Below, piece after piece: positions 36,573 to 46,177 of a DNA stretch of 64,000 nt (position 1 is its first letter; each line of letters opens with the position of its first letter). The notes beneath the pieces were generated by a model, which saw nothing but the letters and a program-made list of their open reading frames with translations, made no database searches and was not told where the DNA came from. The stretch comes from a bacterium (GTDB lineage Bacteria > Planctomycetota > Planctomycetia > Planctomycetales > Planctomycetaceae): contig WGMU01000090.1 of assembly GCA_016124895.1 (NCBI GenBank), forward strand, positions 23,345 to 87,344, in the 5' to 3' direction. The position numbers and the translations under genes are program-made.

Positions 36573-36930
36573 TGGATGGGGCCTCGCCTTCGAACCGTTC
36601 ATCGGCGCGACTGGAGACAGATCGGTGCGACAGTGCTGACTTGCCAGACCGTTACTACCGAGATTGATGATACTCACGGTGCGACATTGCATTTCGGCCT
36701 GTCACGACCATCTGCGGCGCGTCGAGGCAACGCTCTGCCTGGAAATATGCGCCTCACTTCTGGCGGACCGGGCAGGAAGCTGCAGTTCTGGTACAGGAAA
36801 CCTGCGGCGACGGATCGAAATGTCACAACGCACCGGCTGGCCGTGGCCCTGCTGGCGCGAGCGTCGGAGTCGGACTTCATCCGGAATGCTTGTCGTGCTG
36901 CTCGCAGCCGTCCGCTTATCGCCGAACAGT

Positions 36931-37923
36931 TTACGAGACGGCGGCAGCGCTTCGATCCAGTTCGTCCATCCACTTCTGAATCTGAATCGCGTCGAAGTAA
37001 GTGGCTCCGACCGGAACCGGCTGCAGTCCACGGACGATTCGACAGAAGCAGCGCAGCTCTTCAGCCATCATGCCGCTGGCTCCCGTCGGATTCGCACGGA
37101 TTTCCAGAGCCAGCGGCCATTCCGCCTGCCTGCTCCAGAGTTCGATCGGCCGCGGATTTGGATTGATCCTTGCGGCCCAGCCATCGCCGAACACTTCCAT
37201 CCGGTCAAAACCTCGCGGTGGCATTCCTTCCGGCGTGAGGTACGACGCCGCAAACGACGCGACGGGGCCGTCATCCCAGATCAGACGTGCGGAAGCGAGG
37301 TCGATCGCCCCTGACGGCGTTCGATGATAGTGAGCACTGAACTTCGACGGTTCCGCCCGGTTGACCAGCGCCTGCGTGGCGTACAGGTCATGCACCATCG
37401 CCGCGTGCAGTGGGTTCTCGCCAGCGAAGTCTGCGACGATGCTCGCTGGCCGGTGCCGGACGCAGTCGATATACGAGATCGGCCCGCGGTGCCGGGCCTC
37501 GTCACGAAGTTGCTGGAATTCGCTGTTAAACAGGACGATGTGTCCGACCATCAGATTCGTCGAGTCGGCAGCGATCAGCGGCTGCAGGCTCAACGCCTCA
37601 TTGAGGTCTTCAGAAATCGGCTTTTCCAGGAGCACTGTTTTGCCGGCTTCCAGCAGACGCCGCGTCACGTCAACATGCGAGGCCGTCGTGCAGGCAACGA
37701 TCCACGCCTCGGCGCCGGATTCGGCAACAGCGCGATCGAGGTCGGTCCAGCCGGGCACGCCAGGCAGCGCGGCCTCAAATTCCCTCAGGCTGTCCTGACG
37801 TCGCGCGACGACGCCGACGAGTTCCGCCTCGCTCAGTCCAGCCAGAGTCAGTGAATGGAGTCTGCCAAACCGACCGAGGCCGATCACGCCCGTCCTCACA
37901 GGTTCAAAGTTTCTGTCGCTCAC
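36931..37923 (-). CDS. Gfo/Idh/MocA family oxidoreductase
   Basis: 330 residues. The Rossmann motif GVIGLGRFGRLHSL is at the start, and VLLEKPISEDL contains the intact EKP motif near residue 98. GENPLHAAMVHDLYATQALV supplies the C-terminal His/Asp region usual in the family. It reads as a standard NAD(P)-dependent sugar or inositol dehydrogenase. Only 47 bases separate it from the divergent hydrolase gene, so the promoters must overlap. The region between it and the acyltransferase start (about 360 bases) holds no recognisable gene. Confidence 0.9.
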   Translation of the reverse strand: MSDRNFEPVRTGVIGLGRFGRLHSLTLAGLSEAELVGVVARRQDSLREFEAALPGVPGWTDLDRAVAESGAEAWIVACTTASHVDVTRRLLEAGKTVLLEKPISEDLNEALSLQPLIAADSTNLMVGHIVLFNSEFQQLRDEARHRGPISYIDCVRHRPASIVADFAGENPLHAAMVHDLYATQALVNRAEPSKFSAHYHRTPSGAIDLASARLIWDDGPVASFAASYLTPEGMPPRGFDRMEVFGDGWAARINPNPRPIELWSRQAEWPLALEIRANPTGASGMMAEELRCFCRIVRGLQPVPVGATYFDAIQIQKWMDELDRSAAAVS

Positions 37924-37970
37924 TGAGTCTGCTCCGTTGAAATCTCGATGCCAGCAAAACTGGAAGCGCT

Positions 37971-38834
37971 ATGAGACACTGCTTACGTGTGAAGATTGTT
38001 CTTGGTCTGCTGGTTCATGTTGCGTCCGCGGCCGGCCAGACGGGCTCTCCTTCGGCAGCCGCCACAGAACCACCGCGGATTGAGGACTGCGTCTTTACGG
38101 CCTCAGTCGATGGGACCGAGCAGAAATACGTGCTTGTCTATCCGTCCGGGGTTGATGAGTCAAAGCCGATGACGCTGCTCGTTGCCCTCCACGGGCACGG
38201 TTCGGATCGCTGGCAGTTTGTCCGTCAGTCGCGCGGTGAATGCAAAGGAACGCGCGACGTCGCAGTCCAGCACAGCCTGCTGCTCGTTTCACCGGACTAC
38301 CGGGCCACGACGTCCTGGATGGGGCCGAAGGCGGAAGCGGACCTGCTGCAGATTCTCAAGCTGCTCAAAGAGCGGTTTCGCATTCGTCAGACCATCGTTG
38401 CCGGGGGTTCAATGGGCGGGACGGGAGCGTTGACGTTTACGGCGCGGCATCCGGACCTCGTCGACGGTGTCGTTGCTCTGAACGGAACTGCGAACCTGGT
38501 GACCTATGAGCGGTTTGGCGACGCGATCTCAGCGTCGTTTGGCGGGTCAAGAGACGCTGTTCCCGACGAGTACCGTCAGCGGAGCGCCGAGTTCTTCCCC
38601 GATCGATTCACGATGCCGATCGCCGCGACGACCGGCGGAGCGGACACGGTCGTACCGCCCGACAGCGTTCTGCGGCTGCTCGACACGATTCGCCCGACGA
38701 ACTCAAACGTCCTGAGCATTCACCGGCCGCAGGGCGGACACAGCACGAGCTACGAGGATACGATTGCGGCCCTTGAGTTTGTTGTCACTCGGCTCAAATC
38801 CGCACGGGCGAGCGGCGATAACAGCGTCAGGTAG
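37971..38834 (+). CDS. Secreted alpha/beta hydrolase (esterase/PHB-depolymerase-like)
   Basis: 287 residues. A short signal sequence (VKIVLGLLVHVASAAGQ) is followed by an alpha/beta hydrolase domain: LLVALHGHGSDRW is the oxyanion-hole region, VAGGSMGGTGAL holds the nucleophile Ser in GxSxG, TTGGADTVVPPDSV carries the acidic residue and PQGGHSTSYED the catalytic His. It resembles feruloyl-esterase and PHB-depolymerase-like enzymes. Probably cleaves an ester outside the cytoplasm. The start codon at 37971 has no obvious ribosome site. A hairpin repeat follows. Confidence 0.85.
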   Translation: MRHCLRVKIVLGLLVHVASAAGQTGSPSAAATEPPRIEDCVFTASVDGTEQKYVLVYPSGVDESKPMTLLVALHGHGSDRWQFVRQSRGECKGTRDVAVQHSLLLVSPDYRATTSWMGPKAEADLLQILKLLKERFRIRQTIVAGGSMGGTGALTFTARHPDLVDGVVALNGTANLVTYERFGDAISASFGGSRDAVPDEYRQRSAEFFPDRFTMPIAATTGGADTVVPPDSVLRLLDTIRPTNSNVLSIHRPQGGHSTSYEDTIAALEFVVTRLKSARASGDNSVR

Positions 38835-38859
38835 CACGACTGTGCTATGTCGTTTTTCC

Positions 38860-38921
38860 GTAGCTGAATTCGCAAGAATTCAGACACACACGGACGGCTG
38901 AATTGTTGCGAATCCAGCTAC
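38860..38921. repeat. Inverted repeat GTAGCTGAATTCGCAA...TTGCGAATCCAGCTAC
   Basis: Arms 38860-38875 and 38906-38921 pair over 16 bases with one mismatch. GAATTCGCAAGAATTC inside the left part is itself a small palindrome. It starts 25 bases after the hydrolase stop and could act as a terminator-like hairpin, but no T-run follows the right arm. It is another of the dispersed palindromes of this window. Confidence 0.7.
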
Positions 38922-38964
38922 TTAGCGCTGACGCCGCGCCGCCCGTTTCATCTTCGAGGTCTCG

Positions 38965-39720
38965 ATGAGTTTCCGTTCGACCGGGAAGTACGATCTGGTC
39001 ATCTGCGATATCGACGGCTGCCTGTGTCCCGAGTCGCAGGCTCCGATTAACGGGCCGGCACTCTCGCGAATCGCCGAGCACAACCGATGGGCTCTTCAGC
39101 GCGAAGATCGGCCGCTGGTGACGCTGTGCAGCGGCCGGCCCATTGGCTTTGTCGAGGCGATGGCCCGCTTCATTCACAACACGCGAATCCCATGCGTCGG
39201 GGAGAACGGCGTCTGGCTGTGGCGGCCGGACGTCAACGCCTTTGACCTCGACCCGACGATCACAGCCGAGCATCTTGAGATTGTCCACGAAGCATCGGCA
39301 CTGCTACGGTCCCGGTACGCGGCAGAGGGCGTCATCCTGCAGCCTGGCAAAACGGCGGCGGTCAGTCTTTATCATGCGGATACTGACTATCTCCACTCGA
39401 TCACGCCGGCGGTCGAAGACGAACTGCTCGGACGCGGCTGGCCGTTTCGAGTCACGATGACGTGGCTCTATATCAACATCGATCTGCAACACGTCAGCAA
39501 GGCAACTGGAATCGACCGTTTGTTTCAGCAGACCGGCATCGATCCGGCAAGAACGGCGGGCATCGGCGACACACTCAGCGACCAGTTCATTGCCGACCGT
39601 GTTGCGTTCTTTGCGTGCCCGGCGAATGCGAAGGCCGAGATCAGAAAGTCGGCCAGCTACATTTCACCGTTTGAGGAAATCGACGGCGTGCTTGATATTC
39701 TGCGGCACCTGACGGACTGA
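38965..39720 (+). CDS. HAD superfamily phosphatase (HAD-IIB-like)
   Basis: 251 residues. HAD motif I is LVICDIDGCL (nucleophile Asp and DxD), motif II is VTLCSGRP, and motif IV is GIGDTLSDQFIADR. The large cap between motifs II and III fits the C2/IIB class, which includes sugar-phosphate phosphatases. It starts at the ATG at 38965. The amidohydrolase-aminotransferase fusion gene begins 12 bases later, so the two are probably cotranscribed and may act in one pathway. The substrate is most likely a phosphorylated sugar or sugar acid. Confidence 0.85.
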   Translation: MSFRSTGKYDLVICDIDGCLCPESQAPINGPALSRIAEHNRWALQREDRPLVTLCSGRPIGFVEAMARFIHNTRIPCVGENGVWLWRPDVNAFDLDPTITAEHLEIVHEASALLRSRYAAEGVILQPGKTAAVSLYHADTDYLHSITPAVEDELLGRGWPFRVTMTWLYINIDLQHVSKATGIDRLFQQTGIDPARTAGIGDTLSDQFIADRVAFFACPANAKAEIRKSASYISPFEEIDGVLDILRHLTD

Positions 39721-39732
39721 CAGGCTGCCCGT

Positions 39733-42153
39733 TTGCGGGACACTGAGCCAGCAGGACCGACAGTCGACGTCAACAGGCAGCCCGAGGTGCGTATGGCGGT
39801 TCAGAAATCAGCAATGACTCTCCGCGATTCACTTGATCCTTCGCGGTGGTCGATCGAGTCTGCCGACCTCGAATTCTTTGAACGCCGACTCGCCGACTTC
39901 GTACCGCCGGACGCCTTCGATGCTCACGCGCACTGGTATGACCTGCGGCACCTCATTCCCAATGATGATTCCATCGAACCATTCGACAATCCCGAAGTCG
40001 GCCACGCTGCGATGACCGCGAGTATGCGTCGCTGGATGGGCGACTGTGTGATCAGCCACGGATTGTACTTTGGCTTTCCAACACGAAACCTCGACTGCAT
40101 GGCAGCGAACCGGTTTCTCGCTGATCAACTCGCGGCTCATTCAGGTTGCCGCGGTCTGATGTTGATTCGTCCGGATGACGATCCGGCGGTTGTTGAGCGG
40201 ACGCTGATTGACGGCGGTTTTTCCGGATTCAAGGTGTATCACGTTTTCGCCAAACGCGAGGACACGTTTAATGCGGATCAGAGCGAGTTTCTGCCCGACT
40301 GGGCCTGGGAGATTGCTCACCAGCGTGGATTGTGGATCACGATGCACATGGTTTTGCCTCGGGCGCTCAGCGATCCACGCAACCTCAAATACATCCGCAA
40401 CCGCTGCCTCAGATGGCCGCACGCGAATCTGGTTCTCGCACACGCGGCACGCGGCTTCAATGCGTCGCACACCGTCAACGCAATCGACGGTCTGCGCGGC
40501 ATCGACAATGTCTACTTTGATACGTCGGCCGTCTGTGAGTCTGCCGCGTTCGAAGCCATTATCCGCGTGACAGGGACGACGCGGCTGATGTACGGCAGCG
40601 ATTTTCCGATCTCCGATCTGCGGGGCAGGGCAGTGTCGGTCGGTGACGGGTTTGTCTGGCTGTACGAGCACAATGTTGACTGGGCTCACTGGACACATGG
40701 TCGACCGGGCATCATCGGTATCGAGTCGCTGCTCGCACTGCAGCAGGCTGCCCGGACCATGTGCCTGAACGATCGCGATCTCGAACGCATCTTCAGCACC
40801 AATGCCCGCCAGTTGCTGCGAATCAACGCGGTACCCACAGGCGACACGGTTCAGCAGCAGTACGCCCAGGCAAAGCAGCTCATTCCCGGCGGCACGCAAC
40901 TGCTGTCCAAGCGGCCTGAGATGTTCGCTCCTGATCACTGGCCGGCCTATTACGAACAGGCAATCGGCTGTGAGGTCGTCGACACATCCGGCCGGCGGTT
41001 CATCGATTTCTCGTCGAATGGAATCCTCGCCTGCCTGCTGGGTTTCGCCGATCCCGATGTCAATGCGGCGGTCATTCGGCGAGTGCATCTCGGCTCGATG
41101 TGTACTCAGCAGACACACGATGAAGTTCGACTCGCGGAACTGCTGACGGAGATCCATCCGTGGGCACAGCGAGTTCGCTTTGCTCGGACCGGCGGCGAAG
41201 CGGCGGCTGTTTCGGTGCGCATCGCTCGCGCCGCGACCGGACGTGAGAAGGTCGCCATCTGCGGCTATCACGGCTGGCATGACTGGTACCTGGCGGCGAA
41301 TCTCGGCACGGATGATTCGCTCAACGGTCATCTGCTGCCGGGCCTGCAACCGGCCGGCGTACCGAAGTCGCTGCGCGGAACAACGCTGCCCTTCCGCTAC
41401 AATCATCTCGAAGAACTTGACGCGCTCATCGCTGCGCATGGTTCCGACCTCGCGGCGATCATCATGGAGCCGATGCGGAGCACCGAACCGGAGCCAGGCT
41501 TTCTCGAAGGCGTACGCGAACGGGCGACTCACTGCGGAGCACGGCTGATTTTCGATGAGATTTCGATCGGCTGGCGTCTGTGTCTGGGCGGTGCGCATCT
41601 GAAGTTCGGCGTCGAGCCCGACATCGCCATCTTCGCCAAGACGATCAGCAACGGCTTTGCGATGAGTGCCGTGATCGGCACCGCCGAGACGATGACCGCG
41701 GCTGAGGGATCGTTCATTTCCAGCGCGTACTGGACCGAAGGCGTCGGCCCGGCGGCCGCTGTCGCGACCATTGAAAAATTCCGCCGCATTGACGTCCCGG
41801 CTCACATCGCCACCATCGGACAGCGATTCCGCAACGGCTGGCTGGAACTCGGCCGACGCACTGGAGTTCCGGTGATCGTTACCGGCCGTCCTGACGCAGT
41901 GCTCACTGGCTTCGACCATCCTGACGGCAATGCACTCATGACACTGTTCACAACGCGGATGCTCGACCACGGCTTTCTCGCATCGAGCGGTTTCAACCCG
42001 ACGCTGGCCCACGAATCCCGGCACGTCGATCAATGCCTTGCCTCCGCCGAAGTCGTGTTCGCAGAACTCCACGAAGCTATGGACTGCGGTGACGCGTTGA
42101 ATCGGATCGGGAACCGGCCGCGGCACACGATGTTCGCTCGCCTCACCGACTGA
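39733..42153 (+). CDS. Fusion of a TIM-barrel amidohydrolase and a class III aminotransferase
   Basis: 806 residues in one uninterrupted frame; starts at 39733 or at ATGs near 39793 and 39814. Residues about 55-370 form an amidohydrolase-2-type barrel: AFDAHAHWYD supplies HxH, FKVYHVF the bridging-Lys position, LAHAARGF a His and YGSDFPISD the catalytic Asp. Residues about 380-790 are a PLP enzyme close to glutamate-1-semialdehyde aminomutase: LIPGGTQLL, RTGGEAAAVSVRIARAATG, CGYHGWHDWY, LIFDEISIGWR, and IFAKTISNG with the PLP Lys at 636. Both halves look catalytically complete. Substrate channelling between hydrolysis and transamination is an inference. It follows a HAD phosphatase by 12 bases. 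Confidence 0.88.
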   Translation: MRDTEPAGPTVDVNRQPEVRMAVQKSAMTLRDSLDPSRWSIESADLEFFERRLADFVPPDAFDAHAHWYDLRHLIPNDDSIEPFDNPEVGHAAMTASMRRWMGDCVISHGLYFGFPTRNLDCMAANRFLADQLAAHSGCRGLMLIRPDDDPAVVERTLIDGGFSGFKVYHVFAKREDTFNADQSEFLPDWAWEIAHQRGLWITMHMVLPRALSDPRNLKYIRNRCLRWPHANLVLAHAARGFNASHTVNAIDGLRGIDNVYFDTSAVCESAAFEAIIRVTGTTRLMYGSDFPISDLRGRAVSVGDGFVWLYEHNVDWAHWTHGRPGIIGIESLLALQQAARTMCLNDRDLERIFSTNARQLLRINAVPTGDTVQQQYAQAKQLIPGGTQLLSKRPEMFAPDHWPAYYEQAIGCEVVDTSGRRFIDFSSNGILACLLGFADPDVNAAVIRRVHLGSMCTQQTHDEVRLAELLTEIHPWAQRVRFARTGGEAAAVSVRIARAATGREKVAICGYHGWHDWYLAANLGTDDSLNGHLLPGLQPAGVPKSLRGTTLPFRYNHLEELDALIAAHGSDLAAIIMEPMRSTEPEPGFLEGVRERATHCGARLIFDEISIGWRLCLGGAHLKFGVEPDIAIFAKTISNGFAMSAVIGTAETMTAAEGSFISSAYWTEGVGPAAAVATIEKFRRIDVPAHIATIGQRFRNGWLELGRRTGVPVIVTGRPDAVLTGFDHPDGNALMTLFTTRMLDHGFLASSGFNPTLAHESRHVDQCLASAEVVFAELHEAMDCGDALNRIGNRPRHTMFARLTD

Positions 42154-42716
42154 TCTCAATCGTCGTTGAGAAGTGAGCGGAGCAGGGAACAACAGGTCTT
42201 GCGGATATCTGGAGCCACTGACCTGTTTCTGTGCGCTTCTCAAGTCTCCCCGGTTCCGGACTGCCTGGTCCAAATCCGCCAGCATCTACTGCTGCGGACG
42301 GAATGAGTTCCGATCTGCCGCCGGGCAGACATTGAAACTCCGGACAGCTCGGGCTGCTGTCGAGCATCCGGGTTGCGCGGATTGAAGCGGTTGCGGTGGC
42401 TGGCTAGACTGCAGCCGACCTGTCATAGAGGGACGGATGGGCTGAGTTATCCGGTGCAGTTGGCCGGGCCGTGACGATCGTGTCGCGGACCTCGGTGCAA
42501 TGTTCCGGGCAACTCGCAGAATCGGCCCGCTCAGGTCAGCTAACTTGTCGACGTCATGGGAAAACCGATTGTCGGGACGGCCTCGGTTCCTCCCCTTGAA
42601 CTCCTCTCGACTGTCCACTGCGTGATGCACCGGCGATTTCGGCCGGACGTCGAGGCAGGGAATGGCCTCGCAGGAGGGAGCTGCCGTCCGATCTCACGGG
42701 AATGGAGTTGCACTCG
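42154..42716. other. Intergenic region, no gene recognised
   Basis: About 560 bases between the fusion gene and the secreted protein at 42717, both on the plus strand. It should hold the promoter of the latter. Minus-strand open frames here run on through the neighbouring gene and look like shadows of it. No clear repeat or terminator was seen. Confidence 0.45.
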
Positions 42717-44903
42717 ATGAAGTTGCCAGGAAAGTTCCGCTCGAAGTTGTGTCTGCTGCTGGCACTCGCCACCGCAGGCATTTCGTATGTCACACTGAGT
42801 TCGGTACGCGTGAGTGCCGAAGAAGCCGCAGCTCCTGCTGGTCTCACCGGGATTCTGCCGGATGTTGTCCCTGCCGGCCTGCTGCAGGACGAGTTCCAGA
42901 CGCTGGGTGATTCCTGGCAGGTCTGGGCGAACGAGACTGCGGCTGAAGTCGCGAAGCTGTACGAAGACAGCTCGAACATCGCCGCTCAACGGGAAACGAT
43001 TGCCGCTCTGCAGAAGCGAATCCATACGATGGATTCCGCACTGGCCGACACTGCCTACCGGCCGATCTTCGACGCTCTGGCGACGCTCCGTGGCCGGCTC
43101 GCCCGTCGTGTCGACGTCGCATCGGCAATCCTCGACACGCTCGAAATGAATCCGGAAGCGGCCCATCAGGCCCGTCTGGAAGAACTTCGGAGCCAGGTCG
43201 TCAACGCGGTCGACAACCTTGATGCTTACCTCGCGAAAATTCAGAACGGCGGCGCCTGGACGAAATATGTGAAAGCGGCTGAACTGCGGAAGCTGACAGC
43301 GGCCGACGGAGCGGCGGAAGTGGTCAACACGGTTCACAGCCGCCTGGCCGATTCCAATCGTTTCACCAATGAAGAGCAGCGGAAGTTTGTCAATGGAGCG
43401 CAGTTTGTTCGCTTGAAGGACTCGCTTGGCGAGTATCTGGAACTGGCCAATGCGACGGTCAAACCAACCGATACCGCCGCACTGCGGGGCGAACTGAAGT
43501 CTCTGGTCGCCGCTCTGGAAGCGAATGAGGAATACGAATCGCTGGCTTCGGCACGCGATGCTCGCAAGGCATACTCGAAAGTTCGTGAACTGTCCGCCGA
43601 CGGCGGCGCACGCATTGCCGACGCACTCTCCTCTCACTACTTCAACTACAACCTGCGAATCGTCGCCTCAGAGAATCTGCTGAATAAGGTCGCCGGCTAT
43701 GCCCATAAGGACACTGGCCCCGTTGATGACTTCATTCTGGGAGCGAAGGTCGACGGAACTCAGTGGACGACTGGTCGGGTCGGCATCGATCTGAAGCCGA
43801 ACAACGATCTCATCACGTTCTACATGACGTTCTCTGGCCACACGCAGACCAGCACTCAGGGCGTGACGGACCAGGCGACAGTGTTCACATCCGGCTATCA
43901 CACCTTCGCCGCGCAGAAGGCGATCAACTTTGATGGCGACCGGTTCTCGACGGCGCCAGCGACGATTGCCGTCAACGCAAACAATACAACCACGGGAGCA
44001 CGCACGACCGTCAGTGGCGTCCCGATTCTCGGAAGTATCGCGGACGACTACGCGGTTGGAGAAGCGCGTAACCGTAAGGCTCGATCAGAAGCCATCGCTG
44101 CCGACAAGCTCGAACGCCGATTACTGCCCGAGTTCAATAAAGGCGTCGATGACGAATTCGGGAACCTCTCGAAGCAGCTCGAAGAGAAGCTGATTCCGAA
44201 GCTGCACGATTCCGATCTGTACCCCTCGGCTCGCAGCTTCCGCTCGGAAGAAACGAGCCTGTGGGCCAGCACACGGCTGATGAATGAAGACGAACTGGCC
44301 GGTGACACGCCGACCTTCACGGCGACCAGCGACAAGGGTGTCGTCATCCATCTGCACGAATCTCTGCTGAATAACTCGCTGGACCGCCTGCACCTGGGTG
44401 GCCAGTCGCTGACGGAAGACGAACTGACCGCAAAACTGGCCGACTCGTTCAGCTCCCTGCTGGGTCGGAAGGTTGATCTGTCCTCAAAGAAGACTGACGG
44501 TGAAGCATCTGATCCGACGAAGTTTGTCTTCCCGCAGGAAGACCCGCTGCGCATTCGTATTGAAGATGGCGAGCTGACTCTCATTCTGCGGACCGGACTG
44601 CAGCCGGAAGACGGCGATACCATTCCGACTCAGATCATCAGCGTGCCGCTGACGTTTAACGTCGTCGATGACGGCATTGAGATTCAGGCAGGCGCCGTCG
44701 GTGTCGCTCCGGCCGAGGCTCCTGACAACCGCTTCGCTCAGATTGCCCGTGCGGGTGTTGTGAAATCGAAGATCGAAAAAGCACTGCCGAACCGCAAGGT
44801 CGATCGAGCCTTCAAGCTCGACCGCGAGAACGGCGGCCCGGTCACGCTGGCGATTACTCAGATCAAGCGCAACGCTGGCTGGCTGAGCATCGTGATCGAG
44901 TAA
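42717..44903 (+). CDS. Large secreted protein of unknown function
   Basis: 728 residues; not recognised as a named family. The ATG at 42717 has GGAG nine bases upstream and opens a signal peptide (FRSKLCLLLALATAGISYVTL); an ATG five codons earlier is possible. Residues about 60-300 are helical with long heptad-like stretches, probably coiled coil or helical bundle. Residues about 330-420 look beta-rich (TGRVGIDLKPNNDLITFYMTFSG, Thr-rich strands). The second half alternates helical and beta segments, ending VTLAITQIKRNAGWLSIVIE. A strong terminator follows, so it is transcribed alone. Probably an extracytoplasmic structural protein. Confidence 0.85.
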   Translation: MKLPGKFRSKLCLLLALATAGISYVTLSSVRVSAEEAAAPAGLTGILPDVVPAGLLQDEFQTLGDSWQVWANETAAEVAKLYEDSSNIAAQRETIAALQKRIHTMDSALADTAYRPIFDALATLRGRLARRVDVASAILDTLEMNPEAAHQARLEELRSQVVNAVDNLDAYLAKIQNGGAWTKYVKAAELRKLTAADGAAEVVNTVHSRLADSNRFTNEEQRKFVNGAQFVRLKDSLGEYLELANATVKPTDTAALRGELKSLVAALEANEEYESLASARDARKAYSKVRELSADGGARIADALSSHYFNYNLRIVASENLLNKVAGYAHKDTGPVDDFILGAKVDGTQWTTGRVGIDLKPNNDLITFYMTFSGHTQTSTQGVTDQATVFTSGYHTFAAQKAINFDGDRFSTAPATIAVNANNTTTGARTTVSGVPILGSIADDYAVGEARNRKARSEAIAADKLERRLLPEFNKGVDDEFGNLSKQLEEKLIPKLHDSDLYPSARSFRSEETSLWASTRLMNEDELAGDTPTFTATSDKGVVIHLHESLLNNSLDRLHLGGQSLTEDELTAKLADSFSSLLGRKVDLSSKKTDGEASDPTKFVFPQEDPLRIRIEDGELTLILRTGLQPEDGDTIPTQIISVPLTFNVVDDGIEIQAGAVGVAPAEAPDNRFAQIARAGVVKSKIEKALPNRKVDRAFKLDRENGGPVTLAITQIKRNAGWLSIVIE

Positions 44904-44934
44904 TCGACGCGTAGCCAGAAACGGATTCAACTGC

Positions 44935-44968
44935 AACCCTCTGGCGAGCCCGCTTTCGCCAGAGGGTT
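44935..44968 (+). terminator. Terminator hairpin after the 42717 gene
   Basis: A perfect 13-base stem (AACCCTCTGGCGA, 44935-44947, with 44956-44968) around an eight-base loop, 31 bases after the stop codon. TTGTTGCATTTTC follows, a weak T-rich tail. Confidence 0.8.
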
Positions 44969-45388
44969 GTTGCATTTTCTGAGTTCTGCAGCTGGCCGCG
45001 CGAAGAATGCTGGCCGGTCGCCTGTTCTGAACATTACGCATCGAGGCATCAGCGAACGTGTGCAGGTAACGTCTCAATCTGGAGTGGTCGATTGCGAAGG
45101 GGCGGGAAGTTATTGCGGATACATTTCCATGCAGGTTTCGCCGCAGCCAGCGCCTGCGGTTTCCAACGCGGGACGACTCCGTCTGCTCACGGCAAGAGAT
45201 ACAGGCTGCGTTCGACGACGCTCGTTGACTTCGCAGGATAGGAGGGATACAACCCCTGCGACGGTCAGGAACGAAATGCTCGTTCGGTGGTCCGTGTTCG
45301 CTCTGCGGAGACGGCAGACCAGGCGCGTCGGTTTGAACCGATTCGTCGCCTCTGACCAGTTCGCCACTCACCGGTTCAGGAGATCCCG
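44969..45388. other. Intergenic region upstream of the Cys-rich protein
   Basis: About 420 bases after the terminator. Open frames cross it without family-like sequence. It should hold the promoter of the gene at 45389. I could not assign -35 and -10 boxes with confidence. Confidence 0.4.
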
Positions 45389-46177
45389 ATGAGAACGCAT
45401 CTTCGACGCGCTGGAATTGCCGTACTGGTCGCCTCGCTGGTCACCAGTCTTCTCTCGACGACACAGGCGGGAGTCATCCCGTGGCTGTACGACGCCATTT
45501 TCGGACCGGTCTATCCGAATTATTACAGCGGATATGCGGCAGGCTGGGCTCCTTCTGGAGGCTGTGCCCCGTCTTCCTGCGCACCCTGCAACCCCTGCCG
45601 AGTCAGTTACGCACCTCGGATCTCGTCACCGTGTGCATCGGGTACCTGTTCGACGACGGCATTTTACGGTCCGTGCGGAACCCGCTGTTCGACGACGCTC
45701 ACCTGCAACAGCGCATCAAGTACTGAAGTCGGCAAACTGGCTCCAGAACCCGCGGATTTGCCGCCCGCACCAGCAAAAACGTTTGACGAGACTGACGCTA
45801 AGCCGGCAACGCGAGACGTTGAGCACTCGAACCCGACGGTCTCCGGAGTCGCCGCACCGGACGGTAAAGTGTCTGCCGAGGATACCGGATTTGGAGCAGC
45901 AGTCCGTGATGAGGAGCCGGTAAAAGACGGGTTCGCCCCTCCAGTGATTCGGCCCGAAGAAGGTTCAGCGCCGAACATCAACGCGCCGGCTGCCTCAGAG
46001 GAAATCCAGCCAGGCCTTAATCTCGATAACCGCTCAAGCTGGAATGTACCGGTCAGCAAAGAGCGAATCGGGATGCGTGCCGGTTTTCGCAATGCCAGAA
46101 TCGCCCGTCACGCTCAACCACTCAATCGCGACTACGTCATTCCTCTCCGATCAGCGACTCAGATCGCCGGGAAGTAA
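45389..46177 (+). CDS. Cysteine-rich secreted protein of unknown function
   Basis: 262 residues with AGGAG before the ATG. A signal peptide (GIAVLVASLVTSLLSTTQA) is followed by GVIPWLYDAIFGPVYPNYY, then a block with about twelve cysteines between residues 58 and 106 (GGCAPSSCAPCNPC, GTCSTTAFYGPCGTRC, TLTC). The rest is Pro/Glu/Asp-rich and probably disordered, ending in a basic segment (RAGFRNARIARHAQ). I recognise the layout from planctomycete genomes but not a characterised function. Disulfide-linked surface or envelope protein is a reasonable guess. A strong terminator follows, so it is a single-gene unit. Confidence 0.8.
   Translation: MRTHLRRAGIAVLVASLVTSLLSTTQAGVIPWLYDAIFGPVYPNYYSGYAAGWAPSGGCAPSSCAPCNPCRVSYAPRISSPCASGTCSTTAFYGPCGTRCSTTLTCNSASSTEVGKLAPEPADLPPAPAKTFDETDAKPATRDVEHSNPTVSGVAAPDGKVSAEDTGFGAAVRDEEPVKDGFAPPVIRPEEGSAPNINAPAASEEIQPGLNLDNRSSWNVPVSKERIGMRAGFRNARIARHAQPLNRDYVIPLRSATQIAGK

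Noticed and set aside
40141..42285. Minus-strand open frame of 714 codons opposite the amidohydrolase-aminotransferase fusion
   Set aside because: It lies wholly opposite a gene with clear domains and motifs. High GC content keeps antisense frames open; the translation shows no family pattern.
44967..45392. Plus-strand open frame of 141 codons before the Cys-rich gene
   Set aside because: It starts inside the tail of a terminator and has no family signal; the region is better read as a promoter region.
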